Positions 21,663 to 32,580 of a DNA stretch of 64,000 nucleotides are shown in pieces. The stretch's first letter is position 1. Each line of letters begins with the position of its first letter. The notes beneath the pieces are model-generated. The model had not been told where the DNA came from. It made no database searches and worked only from the letters and a program-made list of their open reading frames with translations. This stretch comes from Luzula sylvatica (lineage: Eukaryota; Streptophyta; Magnoliopsida; Poales; Juncaceae). The translations under genes and the position numbers were made by a program. The DNA lies in assembly GCA_946800325.1 (NCBI GenBank), contig OX326957.1, forward strand, positions 15,684,591-15,748,590, in the 5' to 3' direction.

Positions 21663-24041
21663 TGTTGGGTATCGACGTCACTACCAAGCCCCACGCAGCG
21701 GATTGTGAGGCCCGGTCCGACCCGATCACGAGGACCACGTCGACGACTCGATCGTACAAATCCTAAACTACGTGCAACTACCTATGAATATAACTCTTAT
21801 ATACATAGAAACATACCGCGTGAAATTGATCACGGAGACGGGTTGTTCACTTAGTTGCTGCTAGATTGCTTGCTTCGACTTCGGCGACACGCACGTCGCA
21901 CGCCCGTGCGATTCGACACCTAATACGAAGTTCTGATTTGTCGTATACAACCGGAATTTCTCCGGTTCGTCTTTGACCTTGCTCGACCTTGCTCTCGATT
22001 ATCACACCAGAAAATCTCACGTGAGATTTCTCTACTCGTATCCACCTCGAGCTCGCGTCTTTCGGTTGTGGCAAATTCCCCTAAAATTTCCACAAACTTG
22101 CTCAAACTTGAATCTCTCTAATGGAGTTCTTCTCTCAACTTGTCCAACAAGTTTCTCTCTTTCAGATCTAGAATGAACCAGGTAGAGAGAGAGAGAGAGG
22201 AGTGTTGGTTCAAATTTCCTGGTAGTTTGATTATTTCAAAACACTGTCAGTACTAATGTATACATCCAGAAAAGTGCAGGATAACATAGGTACGATACGA
22301 AGATGAAGGAGGACTTGTGAAGGAGGAGTTCATTGGATTACATCAAGAATCAGGACATGAAGTCTCAAGATAAACAAGAAAAGAAGAACACAAGGAAGGC
22401 CATTGGAATACATCAAGACTCAAGATGTTGAAGCCTTCCGTGAGTGGGATACGCCACAAATAAACCATAGGTACAAACCTAGTAGAACTCAAGTAAAATC
22501 ATGTTCAAAATAACAAAGAGTTCAGTCAAGCAGGAAGTGCGTTCTGAACGAACTCAAAGTCCGTTCAGAACGGACTTGCTAAATATCAAAACTATAAAGC
22601 TTGATTAGAACCAAACGTGTCACAGGGATGTGTGCGTTCGAACGAACAATCATGTCCGTTCGAACGGACAATTAGAATCCGTTCACTCACCTTCTGAGTG
22701 CGTTGAACGGACAATCTTTCCTGTGAACGGAAATATGTCACAGGGATATGTGCATTCGAACGAACACACATGTGCGTTCGAACGGACAACCTGGAATCCG
22801 TTCACCCACTTTTCAGTGCGTTGAACGGACTCGTGTTCCTGTGAACGCAAAATGCTATGTATAATTGAGTCCGTTACGAACGGACATTGTCCGTTTGAAC
22901 GGACCCAAGATGTACTTGCACGTTATTTTGAAACGGCTAGTGCAAACTTCAAGTGCGTTCTGAACGGACTGTATGCGTTCGAACGCACTGCAAGTTTTCT
23001 GAAGGATTTCTATAGAGAGTATAAATAGAATCCTTCATGGGTCTCTCTCTTTCACTTCCTCATTTTCAAACTTTCAAACCTAAAAAGAGAGAAACCCTAA
23101 GCTGTGATTATCTATATCCATTGATAGCTTGAGAAACCTCTTTAGATCGTTGATCTACTTTCGATATTCTCCACTAATCGTATCCCACTCACGTGACCGA
23201 TCACGTTGTAGCTCGATTAGTGAAAAAGTGTAATAGGCTAGTGCAACAAATTGTAAAGAGCCTAAGCTATAGATCGATAGAAGCGTGTAAATCGATCTAG
23301 GCAAATCCTTGTAATCGAGTTGAGTTGGAATTCAATCGAAGGCCAAAAAGAGGCACAAGGCATTCCCGGAGACGTAGGTACTCGCGAATAATTGAGTCGG
23401 TCAATTAAGCGAGTAAAGGGTGAGTTAAAGCTACAAAGCAACCACCTACCGAACTTCGTAAACAAACATCTTGTGTCAAAGTGTTTGTACGGTATCATCT
23501 TTATCATCCAAATTATTATTTATTCCGCACCGTAAATTAGGTTTAAATCTAAACTAAGTATAAGTTAGATTGCCGAATTTACCCCCCCTCTAGGTTAGAA
23601 TTAACCAACAAGGAGTTGCTCAGATCTTATAATCAAAGCCTCCATTAATGGGGACATTAATGAGTATCAAAACTGCTAATCCAGAATTTGGATCACAGTG
23701 CGTCATGACGCACGATATGGTGCGTCATGACGCACGTGTCACGAGTACTAGATCTAGCCGTTATAATTGTGCTCCGTCATGACGGACAGGACAGTGCGTC
23801 ATGACGCACTACCGTCATGACGCACTCGATGGTGTGTCATGACGGTATACTCACAGATTGGCCTATATAGAAATACATTACTGTGCGTCATGACGGACCA
23901 TATGGTGCGTCATGACGGACTATATAATTTATGTGATATTTGCATAATCTTATTATGCATCCAATCGTTCCGACGAAGGCGTACGTTCATCTACCCTCAT
24001 GTATACATTCTACTAGTTGATATGTAACTGTATTTCCTTCA
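21663..24041 (-). repeat. 5' LTR of element D, split by solo LTR G
   Basis: It begins on the minus strand at TGAAGGAAATACAG (24041) and ends ATACCCAACA (21663). Without G it is about 966 bp. It carries eight GTGCGTCATGACGCAC-type dyads at 23699-23920, near the U3 start. G/A-rich sequence lies at 22180-22200, where G is inserted. Confidence 0.88.
22203..23610 (+). mobile_element. Solo LTR G with TSD AGGAG
   Basis: A 1408-bp insert runs from TGTTGGTTCAAATTT to GAATTAACCAACA, with TSD AGGAG at 22198-22202 and 23611-23615. At 22548-22990 it has about 12-16 dyads such as GTCCGTTCGAACGGAC and the shorter GTGCGTTGAACGGAC. A TATA box (AGTATAAATAG, about 23019-23029) and a CT-rich leader follow. ACCCCCCCTCTAGGTTAG lies near the 3' end. 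There is no coding and no second LTR. Confidence 0.88.
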
Positions 24042-24046
24042 TGTAA

Positions 24047-24629
24047 GTCGGTGACAACCCCATTGATGTCGAACGAGAAGCTGATTGCTGATGATAAAGA
24101 AAAGAAGGCAGATCAGTCGGTCTATAGAAGCTTGGTGGGCAGTCTATTATACCTGACTGCGACGAGACCGGATATTATGTATGCCGCGAGTTTATTGTCG
24201 AGGTACATGCAGAGCCCGAGCCAACTACATTATACATCAGCTAAACGAGTGTTGCGGTACATAAAAGGAACCGCAGATTATGACATTTGGTACAAGCCTA
24301 TGAAGAATTCGAGCCTGACTGGATATACAGATAGCGATTGGGCAGGATGTCAAGACGACATGAAGAATACGTCAGGTTATGCCTTTTCTCTTGGATCTGG
24401 GCTATATGCAGGGTCATCTAAGAAGCAGAGTATCGTGGCGTTATCGTCAGCAGAAGCGGGGTATGTGGCAGCAGCCAGGGCAGTTGGACAAGCTGTATGG
24501 ATGAAACGGATAATGACAGATATTGGAGAAAATAAAGAAGAGGCGACAACGATATATTGTGATAGTACATGGGCGATCGCAATAAGTAAGAATCCGGTTA
24601 ATCACGATCGGACGAAACATATATATTAG
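24047..24629 (+). pseudogene. RNase H end of element A pol, defective
   Basis: Pol of A continues after D in frame with the copia motifs SLVGSLLYLTATRPDI, GYTDSDWAG and ALSSAEA. The Glu normally found in the AEAEY motif is Gly (AEAGY). The frame stops at KHIY where a deletion joins it to the 3' LTR. Confidence 0.88.
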
Positions 24630-24643
24630 GCAAATTTATAAAT

Positions 24644-25525
24644 CGGTGAAATAGAGAAATGGAGAGAACAAGATATTTCATGAATGGGTGAAATATAAAT
24701 TAGGCAACTTTATAAAGTCGGTAAAATGGATTCCTCTAGATTTCTCTGTATTTTATAAGTCGGTTTCATTTAGCTAGAATATTCTAGTAGTTTGTCAAAC
24801 CGACTATACATAGTATAAATAGATGGTGCATGGTTGTATATAGGGATGTCAATGGGTCGGGTAGAAACCCGAATCCGCGGGTACCCGACCCGAACGGGAC
24901 GGGTAATACTCGAAAAAAATACCCGCGGATCGGGTAATACCCGAAAAAATACCCGTTCCGGGTTCGGGTTCGGGTACGGGGGAATTTTTTTACCCGCGGG
25001 TATACCCGTTATCCGAACCCGAAAAATCCCAGAAAAATACCCGAAAAATATTCGAAAATATCCCATAATATGAAAATTTTAGATGTTTTATGATTAATTA
25101 TTTGTAATATTTGAATTTTTAATGTATTTGCACAACTTTCTTGTTTTATGTATTTTAAATTATTGCTAATTTTACGTATTTGTATAATAATTTTTAATTT
25201 TTTATTAATAATTTTCGGATAACGGGTTCGGGTTCGGATATACCCGTTACCCGCGAGTTCGGGTTCGGATATGATTTTTTATCCGCGAGTATTTTGGGTT
25301 CGGGTAATACCCGAAAATTCGGGTTCGGATATGAAAAATACTTATCCGAACCCGACCCGCCCCGTCGACATCCCTAATTATATAACATTCATCACAATAA
25401 AAAAATAAGAAGTCAAATAAAGAGAAAGTGAGTGTAAAAGAGTTAGTGTATGTGTGTGTAATATCAAGTATTTTGAGTAATAAAAATTAGTATTTGAATA
25501 TTATATCGTTGTGCAAATTTCAACC
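24644..25525 (+). repeat. 3' LTR of element A, split by a MITE
   Basis: It matches 2331-2664 over 24644-24840 and 25377-25525. The end corresponds to GCAAATTTCAACC where the 5' copy has GCAAATTCCGACA. The start of this LTR has been lost. Confidence 0.8.
24841..25376. mobile_element. MITE with TAGGGATGTC termini and CCCGN repeats
   Basis: A 536-bp insert with terminal inverted repeats, TAGGGATGTCAATGGGTCGG at the left and the inverse of TAGGGATGTCGACGGGGCGG at the right. Flanks GTTGTATA (24833-24840) and ATTATATA (25377-25384) are an 8-bp TSD with two changes, suggesting hAT type. Both arms consist of repeated ACCCG/CGGGT words around an AT-rich centre, so a strand could fold on itself. The other LTR shows the empty site. 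Confidence 0.85.
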
Positions 25526-26756
25526 CATCACATATGCACATGCATTTCTTTAGGTTTCTTTAGGGTTAAGGGGGAGAGACCGAGAGAGCAAGCATTGTAG
25601 GCTGGCATAGCATGGGTGGGGTGGGGGCTTGGCACGTGCAAATCGCTTCCGTACCTTCATTTCAACCTCCCTCCATGTATCTCCATTGATGGCCAGGACA
25701 AGACATCACGATACACTATTTCTTTTGGGTCCTTTCTCTCTCTTTTCACTCGAGTCTTCCCCTCCACGAGCCACGAGGGTTGCCTCTTTCCACTTTGTAC
25801 TCTTCCTTTTCCTTTCCTTTATTTTCCTATTTATTGTCCATGCTTGTTTGACAAAAAATTACATTCGGTTAATGACCTTATTTATTTAACTAATTCACTA
25901 ATTTGTTGGCCCATGCAGTTTGAACTTTGAACAGAGAATAGGAATAGGAACAGAGAATAGAAATAGAATTATTGTGTCCAATGCAATGTCAATGTCTAAG
26001 GTAGGGTCTAGACTAGAGAGTGTAGTTTCAGTTCCCGAGTCAGAGCTAAGTCGTCGTAGATAGCTAGCTCCCAAACATATATTAATACGAAAGAAATTTG
26101 GAGACCCACTAAATCTTACAAGTCTTTCGATCTAAATAGTTGAATAAATGGGTGGAACAAATGAGTATGGGTCTTACATTATCAGATTGAAAATTTGGTC
26201 ACTCGAAATGATTGGCAACGAAACAAACAAATTGGATGGAATGGAATGGAATGGAATGGAATGGAAGACGAGTACAAGATGGTAAATATTTTCTGAAGTG
26301 ACTCAGAAAATATTTGATAGTTCCTTAATATTTAAAAAATTTAAATCACATTTCATATGTATTATGTAGTACTCAAATCACTTGGTTAAGTTTCTATTTT
26401 CAAGCCTGTCACGTCAAATGATAAAAAATTTGAATCCAATCATTAGGGGGAGTAAACTATAAAGTAAGTTGTTTCTAAAATAATCAAATTGGGGATTTGA
26501 GAAAATATTTCATCTGAATCGTCCAATCACAATAATGCATACCTCTATATTAATAATGCTAGCTGTACTTGTACTCCTCACTTACTCCTTTGCTATTCAA
26601 TCATTTCAATCCTCTTCCAAAATTCATCTTTGGTAATATCAAAAGATTGATGATTCTGACAGTCGAATAGTTTCCCTTTTATACAGATTTATACAGATTT
26701 TTTTTTTTTTTTAACATATAGCCTTATAAAAAAATCCAATAAAAATAACTAGTAAG
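25526..26756. other. Intergenic, no gene seen
   Basis: There are only short unconvincing frames. An (ATGGA)n microsatellite lies at about 26231-26264, and a poly-T run at about 26700-26712. Confidence 0.5.
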
Positions 26757-26900
26757 CTATGTTGCGCGGATACTCCAAAAAATCGAATTTAGCCGTATCG
26801 TCGTATCCGTATCGTATCCTAAATCATATGTTAAATTGCCGTATCGCCGTATCCGATACGCGTCGCCGTATCGCCGTATCGGCGTATCCGTGCAACACAG
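26757..26900. mobile_element. hAT-like MITE (GTTGC...CAAC family), 144 bp
   Basis: It begins CTATGTTGCGCGGATACTCC and ends GTATCCGTGCAACACAG, with a perfect 8-bp TSD CTAGTAAG at 26749-26756 and 26901-26908. The interior is made of CCGTATCG words. Confidence 0.92.
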
Positions 26901-27978
26901 CTAGTAAGTTTTGCAAATTAGACGATAATTTTGATCTGCGTCAAGGGTCTGACGAAAAAACTTAGAAGTTAACTTGGGTCTTAATCACATGATTAAGCAT
27001 TGTTAAGGACTTTCGTTAGAGGGTCTGGTGACAGAGTGTGCGTTCGTTAATGTGAGTTTCGAGAAAACATTGTGAGCATGTTGACCCGTTTTTCTCATTT
27101 ATTCTTTTTTGCCAGACTCTCTGACGAAAGAAAATGTAATAACTGCAGTCAACAGTTTCCTCTTCTTCTTCCTCTTCGTTCTTTCTGTTTTTCTTTTTTC
27201 TTCTTCTCTCTTTCTTTTCTTCTTCCTCTAACTTTCTCCAAACTTGAGAATTAATTTTTTTTTATAATAAATCATAAAAATTACGAAAAAATTAAAGAGA
27301 CCTAATATCCAAATAGAAGACCATGTCTCTTCTCTTTGGTAAGAATTTTTACTCTTTTACGTTAAAAAATGAGTAGTTTTTTTGGTTGATATTTATAATA
27401 ATTTTTGTTACAAATTTGTTTATTTTTGTAGTTAGTTTGGTTGTTATTTAGGGTTTGATATTTATAATAATTTTGATAATTACTGTTTTTTAGCAAAAAA
27501 ATCCGTTTAGGGTAAAATTCGATTTAGGCTTTTTTTGCAAAATTTTGAGTTATGAAAAATAATATAATAAATTTCAACAAATAATAATAGTAAATTTGGT
27601 TGGTGTTTAGAAAAATATTATTAAAATATTATTATTATATTATTATATTGAAAATAATATAATAATATAATAATATAATTATTTATATGTACTATTATTA
27701 TTATTAATTTTATTTTATTATTATTAATTTTATATTATTACTATTATTTCCATAAAATTAATTAATTGTCTGAAAATAATATTATTATAAATTAATAATA
27801 ATAGAATCTGGAAAATATTATTATATTATTATATTTTCAGAAAATAATATTAGTATATTATAATATTGTATTATTATTGTTTTGCAATTATTTTATTAGA
27901 GTATTATATTATTAGAATATTATTTTATGATTAATATAATATTTCAAAAAAAAAATTGTATGTGGAGGGTTGCTAGGG

Positions 27979-28043
27979 GATGTGTGTGTGTGTGTGTGTG
28001 TGTGGGCGCGCGCGCGCGCGCGGGGGGGGGGGGGGGGGGGGGG
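27979..28043. repeat. (TG)n-(CG)n-(G)n tract
   Basis: About 12 TG units run into about 9 CG units and then about 23 G residues. Alternating purine-pyrimidine sequence can adopt Z-DNA, and the G run can form G-quadruplex. The length may be affected by sequencing error. Confidence 0.9.
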
Positions 28044-28044
28044 T

Positions 28045-28395
28045 TCTAGCCGCGAACCCGAGGAGCACGTGTTCGGTCTCTATCGGTCTCATGTATACGA
28101 TGTTCAGGTGGCTCATGTTTCGCATGTACCAATGCGTTCGCGGCACCACGGAGTTGCTTTTACATGGTATAATGTATATCAGCCACAATACGATACGGCG
28201 CGACTCTTCAAGTGTGTGAGGCTCGGTATTATGGACGTTGATTTTGTGTTAGTCCATAACTTGACCGAGCGTTGGAGGCAAGAGACACACACCTTCCACA
28301 TGAAGTAGTGTGCGATGACGATGACCTTGCGTGACGTCTCTTGTCTCCTTGGTCTCCATAAGAGACACACAAACACTTCAATTAGCTACATCACC
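28045..28395 (+). pseudogene. Plant mobile domain (PMD, MAIN-like) remnant
   Basis: In one frame the translation contains LTERWRQETHTFHMK, a TAG stop, then CAMTMTLRDVSCLLGLH. This matches the conserved core of the plant mobile domain, where 'ERWRPETHTFH' is followed by 'GEMTVTLQDV..LLGL'. The in-frame TAG (28306-28308) and the lack of a start and of the downstream part mark it as a pseudogene. PMD proteins are linked to transposons and, in Arabidopsis MAIN and MAIL1, to silencing. Confidence 0.7.
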
Positions 28396-28965
28396 CCGAC
28401 GATCCCGATGAGGTAATATTATATTACATTTTTATAATTTTATAATTTTTTGATTAAGTTAAAATTTTATTAATATTATATTCAATTATCTCATTGTAGG
28501 TCCTAAGACATGTTCGAGTTCACATGCTTTACTTTTTCGGGTTGGTATTGTTTCCGAACCTTACGGGTTATTGCATACATGTCACGTTCTGGACTTTGAT
28601 GGAGGACATGGGTGGTATCATGGGTTATCATAATCGAGGGTCTGACAAAAGAGCTCAAATTAATATTTTCCGCCCATTCCACCATTTTGGAGTATGTCAT
28701 CAAATCAATGCACTTTCGCGAGAGTCTGGCAAAAAACTTAACAATGCTTAACCCTGTTATTAAGATTCAAATTAACCTTTTAGCTCTTTCGTCAAGTCCT
28801 CTCACGAAAGAGTTAGATTTACTAATTGGGAAAGTTGTTAGCTTATTTTTATAAATTGGGTTTTTGACAAGGGTATATGTAAAAAAAATCATATATACAG
28901 GTGGTTGTTTTTGTCTCTCTTGGCAAGTTTTGGTCACAGTCAACTAGTTTTACTTTGAATATAAA

Positions 28966-28993
28966 CTAGGAGATTACCCGCGCTTCGCGGCGG
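28966..28993 (-). mobile_element. Helitron 3' terminus (minus strand)
   Basis: On the minus strand the hairpin CCGCGAAGCGCGG is followed by 8 bases and CTAG, next to a T. This is the Helitron 3' end structure, so the element body extends to the right. The 5' TC end was not found. Confidence 0.6.
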
Positions 28994-31900
28994 TTTTAAT
29001 TCATTTGATTTACCATACACATAATATATAGTTATGATTTTTCGGGATCAAATATAAGACTTTATAAAAATAAATATCATATTGATTAAGGAAGTTTGAT
29101 TATGACAAAATTATTATATTATTTTTGAATATGACAAATTGCGAAATATTTATTTAGTATTTTAATACAACATATACAAAAAAGAATAAATGTCACTATA
29201 AAATAATAAAACAACATGCGTGGACATAAACAAAAATCAAAACCATATGATATTCTAAAATTTCATATCTAAAATTAAGAATAATAACATTGTAAAAGTT
29301 TAAAAAAATTATTTGTGTCCGATAACTTTTATGTTTCATGTTTATTATTGAAAAATATTATATAAGTTAAAGAAATTATTTGTGTTTAGTAAATAAATAT
29401 ATTTCATTATTTTTTTTAAGAGATTAACATGAAACTGTTTTAAGTAAAAATATAAATACAACATAATTGTTTTAAAAATAATAATAATAATTAGGATGTG
29501 CAATTTTTTTCAATTATATGTTTAATAATAATAATAATTAGGATTATAAGTCATTAATGTAATTATATTTTTTTTATATTTTTTTTACATAATTGTTTTC
29601 ATAATTTTATGTTAGAGAAAAGTATTGAATATATGATAATAACATACTCAGTAGTATGTGCAATTTTTATCAATTATAGTTTTAAAAATAATAATTATTA
29701 GGCTTACAAGTCATTAATGTAATTATATTTATTTTTATATCTTTTTTTACATAATTGTTTTCATAATTTTAAGTTAGAGAAAAATATTAAATATATGATA
29801 ATATGGATCTCAAAATAAAGATAAAATTCAAGCGAATATATTTCTTAATTTTTTTAAATTATATTATGAAAATACTAACAATATTTGATGTATTTATGAT
29901 ATTATATATTAATTTATTAATGTTAGATATTTAAACTCTTCACATTCTATTTGTATTCACAATTGATCATGTAACATATTGTGAAAAAAATTCAAAATCA
30001 AATACAATTGGTTCAACATGAACCTAACAAATAATATTTTGACACGTCATCAGTGTAAGGTGATGTGGCCTTCTAAAATTGCTTAAAAATATGTGTAAAA
30101 TAAGGGACACATAAATATCTACAAATACAATATAATCACACAAAATCAAAAATTAATCTATGGTTCATATATTGCCACATATCATAATCTAATGGTTGAA
30201 ATAATTGTGATGATGTGACATGAATTGTGACGAGGTGGCATGAGGAAATTGCATAAAGATGGGTCCAAAATAAGGGGTTGGTAAATTCTACACTTCAATT
30301 TTATATATTTATGCTAATGCTAATTGCCAAGTGTATTTCTATTTTGAAAGTTTATTTTCAATGTGTAGTAATTATATTTCTCGTTCGACATCAATCTCCA
30401 GTATTACAATATGTTTCCTTGATCATCAGAAAAATATCAATTTCTACCTTCGACCCTAAATCGAAAAAAATTTAATTGACTCGACGAGGCATCCATTAGA
30501 GTGAATTGTTTTGGAACTCGCTTGAAAAACTTAATTGAGTTTCTAGCCTAATAACTTTTATCTGTAATATATTTTTTGTAAATATTAGGGTGTTAATGAA
30601 TTAGTTCGATATTTTATGTTATTTAATTTTAGGATATTTCGTAATTATTTATATCTGATGCAATGTACAAATAGATATTTGTCGAAGCCATTTGTTGCAA
30701 ATAACTCATATTTTAGTCATTTTGTTACATAACGATTTTGACGAGTAAGTTATATATTTCATGTTATTTGAGTCTAGAAGTAAACAAATTTATGTAATCC
30801 CAGTATAATATGCACTTAATATTCATTTAATCCAGGTGTATTATGAGCGCAAATATTTGTTGAATTCTGATATAATTTGGATATAAGTATTTAAAGGGAG
30901 CTGCTAACGTACTCTAGGCCGGCCAAATAAATCACAACCCGCCACGTGGCTAAACTTTGTATTTAAAAAAACACGCTAAGAAAAGTAAACGAGTAGCACC
31001 TAAAATGCGGACTGCTTTCAACATTTTCAGATAGTTGTTTTTGCGTTATATCTTTTACCTTCATATTTATATTCTTTTTATAACATAATGAAAAATACTA
31101 GTATATTTATATCTTTTTACTATATTCGTAATACAGAAAAAACTATAAGTAATAGTAAAAGTGTATAAATGTGAACAAATTTTTATCCATAGTAAAAAGG
31201 TATAAATAACAACAAATATTAATTCATAGTATAATAAAAAGATATAAATAATAATTATTTATATATTTTTTGTCAAGAGTATAGAAAAATTATGTATAAA
31301 TAATAGTAAAAATTATAAACTACAACAAATATTTTATTTGTAGTATAGGAAAAAATATATTGAAAACGTATTAATCACATATCTTTATTCCATGGTATAG
31401 AAAATTAGTATAAAAATACTAGAAGAAGTATAAATTATAATAAAAACGGTATAAATAACAACATATCATTTATACGTATTATAGAAAAATGTATACAAAA
31501 GAATATAAAAATGTATAGAAAATAATTATAGTGAAAATGTATTAATCACATATCTTTATTCCATGATATAGAAAAATAGTATAAAAATACTAAAAAAAGT
31601 ATAAATTATAATAAAAACGGTATAAGTGTACTTCAACGGTCATTTACAAGTCAATTCATTGACGTGCAAAAATATTTCTCATATTTAAAATACATTTGAA
31701 GTCATATATTACACTACTCATGTAACCCATTATTTAAATTTGTATGTACTTACCTTTAGTAAAGATACATTAGTTATTAATTGAAATTTATACATGGGTT
31801 GAGTTGTGTTGAGTTCGGTTGAATCGAGTCGAGACGAGTCGAGTCAATGGACTCCTCTCAAGTTCCAACCTGACACATCAAGTCAAGTCGTGAGTTTTAC

Positions 31901-32580
31901 ACAATTTGATAGAGCCTCAACTTGGCTCGTCGAGTTTTTGTTCTGTATAATTAAAGAAAGTGAGATAAATGAAAAAAAAAAATAGACAATGACCGATACG
32001 AAAAAGGAAGTAAAGACAAGTCCTGAGTTTTACAAAACCTAAAAAATACTGTAAATTTTTATTTTATTTTATCTTAAAAAGTATTACTCAGCAAATAGCT
32101 AATCAAAATACCTTTAAACAAAAAAAATGATGAATTCAAATACACTTCTTAAATACATGAATTTATTAGTCCAAATACATGGATCTTTCAAATATAACAT
32201 GTTACATAAGATTTTGAGTGAAGCACGGATTTACAAACATAAATACATACAAATTTACCGAGCCCGAAAATGATAATATTGAGATATTTTTCTATCCTTT
32301 TTATTAGGCCATGGCCGAATTAGAGAGAGATGTAAAGGCTCAGATAGAAATAAATAGACCAAGTTAGGCCTTAAAAATAAATTATGGCCTGTTTCCCATA
32401 GAATAAATTGCTCTTAGCACATCACTCTTGAAAGGTTATATTTTTATATAATAATTTTTATACGGAAGTTTTGCACTCCATTAATGGATTGTCAGTTTCA
32501 ACTTAAGAAACCATTAATCAAATTTCTCATTTCAATCTGAATTTGATTCAAAAAAGTTGTAATCATAGATTTTTATCAAG
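28994..32580. other. AT-rich intergenic region with direct duplications
   Basis: No gene was found. Two direct duplications are visible: about 165 bp (29485-29640 repeated at 29658-29805, including GTCATTAATGTAATTATATT) and about 88 bp (31368-31455 repeated at about 31540-31628, including TTAATCACATATCTTTATTC). The left part may be Helitron body. The last few hundred bases should contain the promoter of the PDI-like gene, but no clear TATA box stands out. Confidence 0.5.

Larger units (their letters stand above)
10535..24041 (-). mobile_element. Copia retrotransposon D, minus strand, TSD TGTAA
   Basis: A 13.5-kb insert in A's pol is flanked by TGTAA at 10530-10534 and 24042-24046. On the minus strand its order is 5' LTR (21663-24041), PBS (21650-21661), leader with dyad array, gag, protease, integrase, a remnant of reverse transcriptase, RNase H, a PPT-like purine tract (14444-14456) and 3' LTR (10535-14443). 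Nested in it are a CACTA element and two solo LTRs. LTRs differ at about 9 of 324 comparable bases. Most of reverse transcriptase is deleted, so it is not autonomous. Confidence 0.9.
2270..25525 (+). mobile_element. Copia element A, old and heavily interrupted
   Basis: This is the outermost retrotransposon of the nest. Its parts in order are 5' LTR, PBS at 2667, gag fragment 2717-3203, insertions B and C, pol 8496-10534, insertion D, end of pol 24047-24629, and 3' LTR ending about 25525. The gag-to-protease stretch is partly deleted around B, and the end of RNase H plus the start of the 3' LTR are also gone. The outer borders are inferred from LTR homology. A weak TSD candidate is GATCA (2265-2269) against CATCA (25526-25530). 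Compared LTR parts differ by roughly 14 of 335 bases. Confidence 0.75.
26915..28850. mobile_element. Terminal-inverted-repeat transposon carrying a plant mobile domain fragment
   Basis: The left arm (about 26920-27140) and right arm (about 28615-28835) are inverted copies that share blocks such as TTAAGCATTGTTAAG and the GTCTGACGAAA-type word. Arms of about 200 bp with a captured plant mobile domain are reminiscent of MULE-type elements. The exact ends and TSD were not resolved. Between the arms lie very AT-rich sequence, a TG/CG/G tract and the broken domain at 28045-28395. Confidence 0.55.

Noticed and set aside
20898..23925. Arrays of regularly spaced palindromes resembling a CRISPR array
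   Set aside because: The repeats are short dyads with variable spacing inside LTRs and leaders of plant retrotransposons. There are no cas genes and the genome is eukaryotic.
25616..25930. A 104-codon frame as a possible gene
   Set aside because: An overlapping frame of similar length exists, the sequence is low complexity (Phe, Leu, Ser) and no family is recognised.
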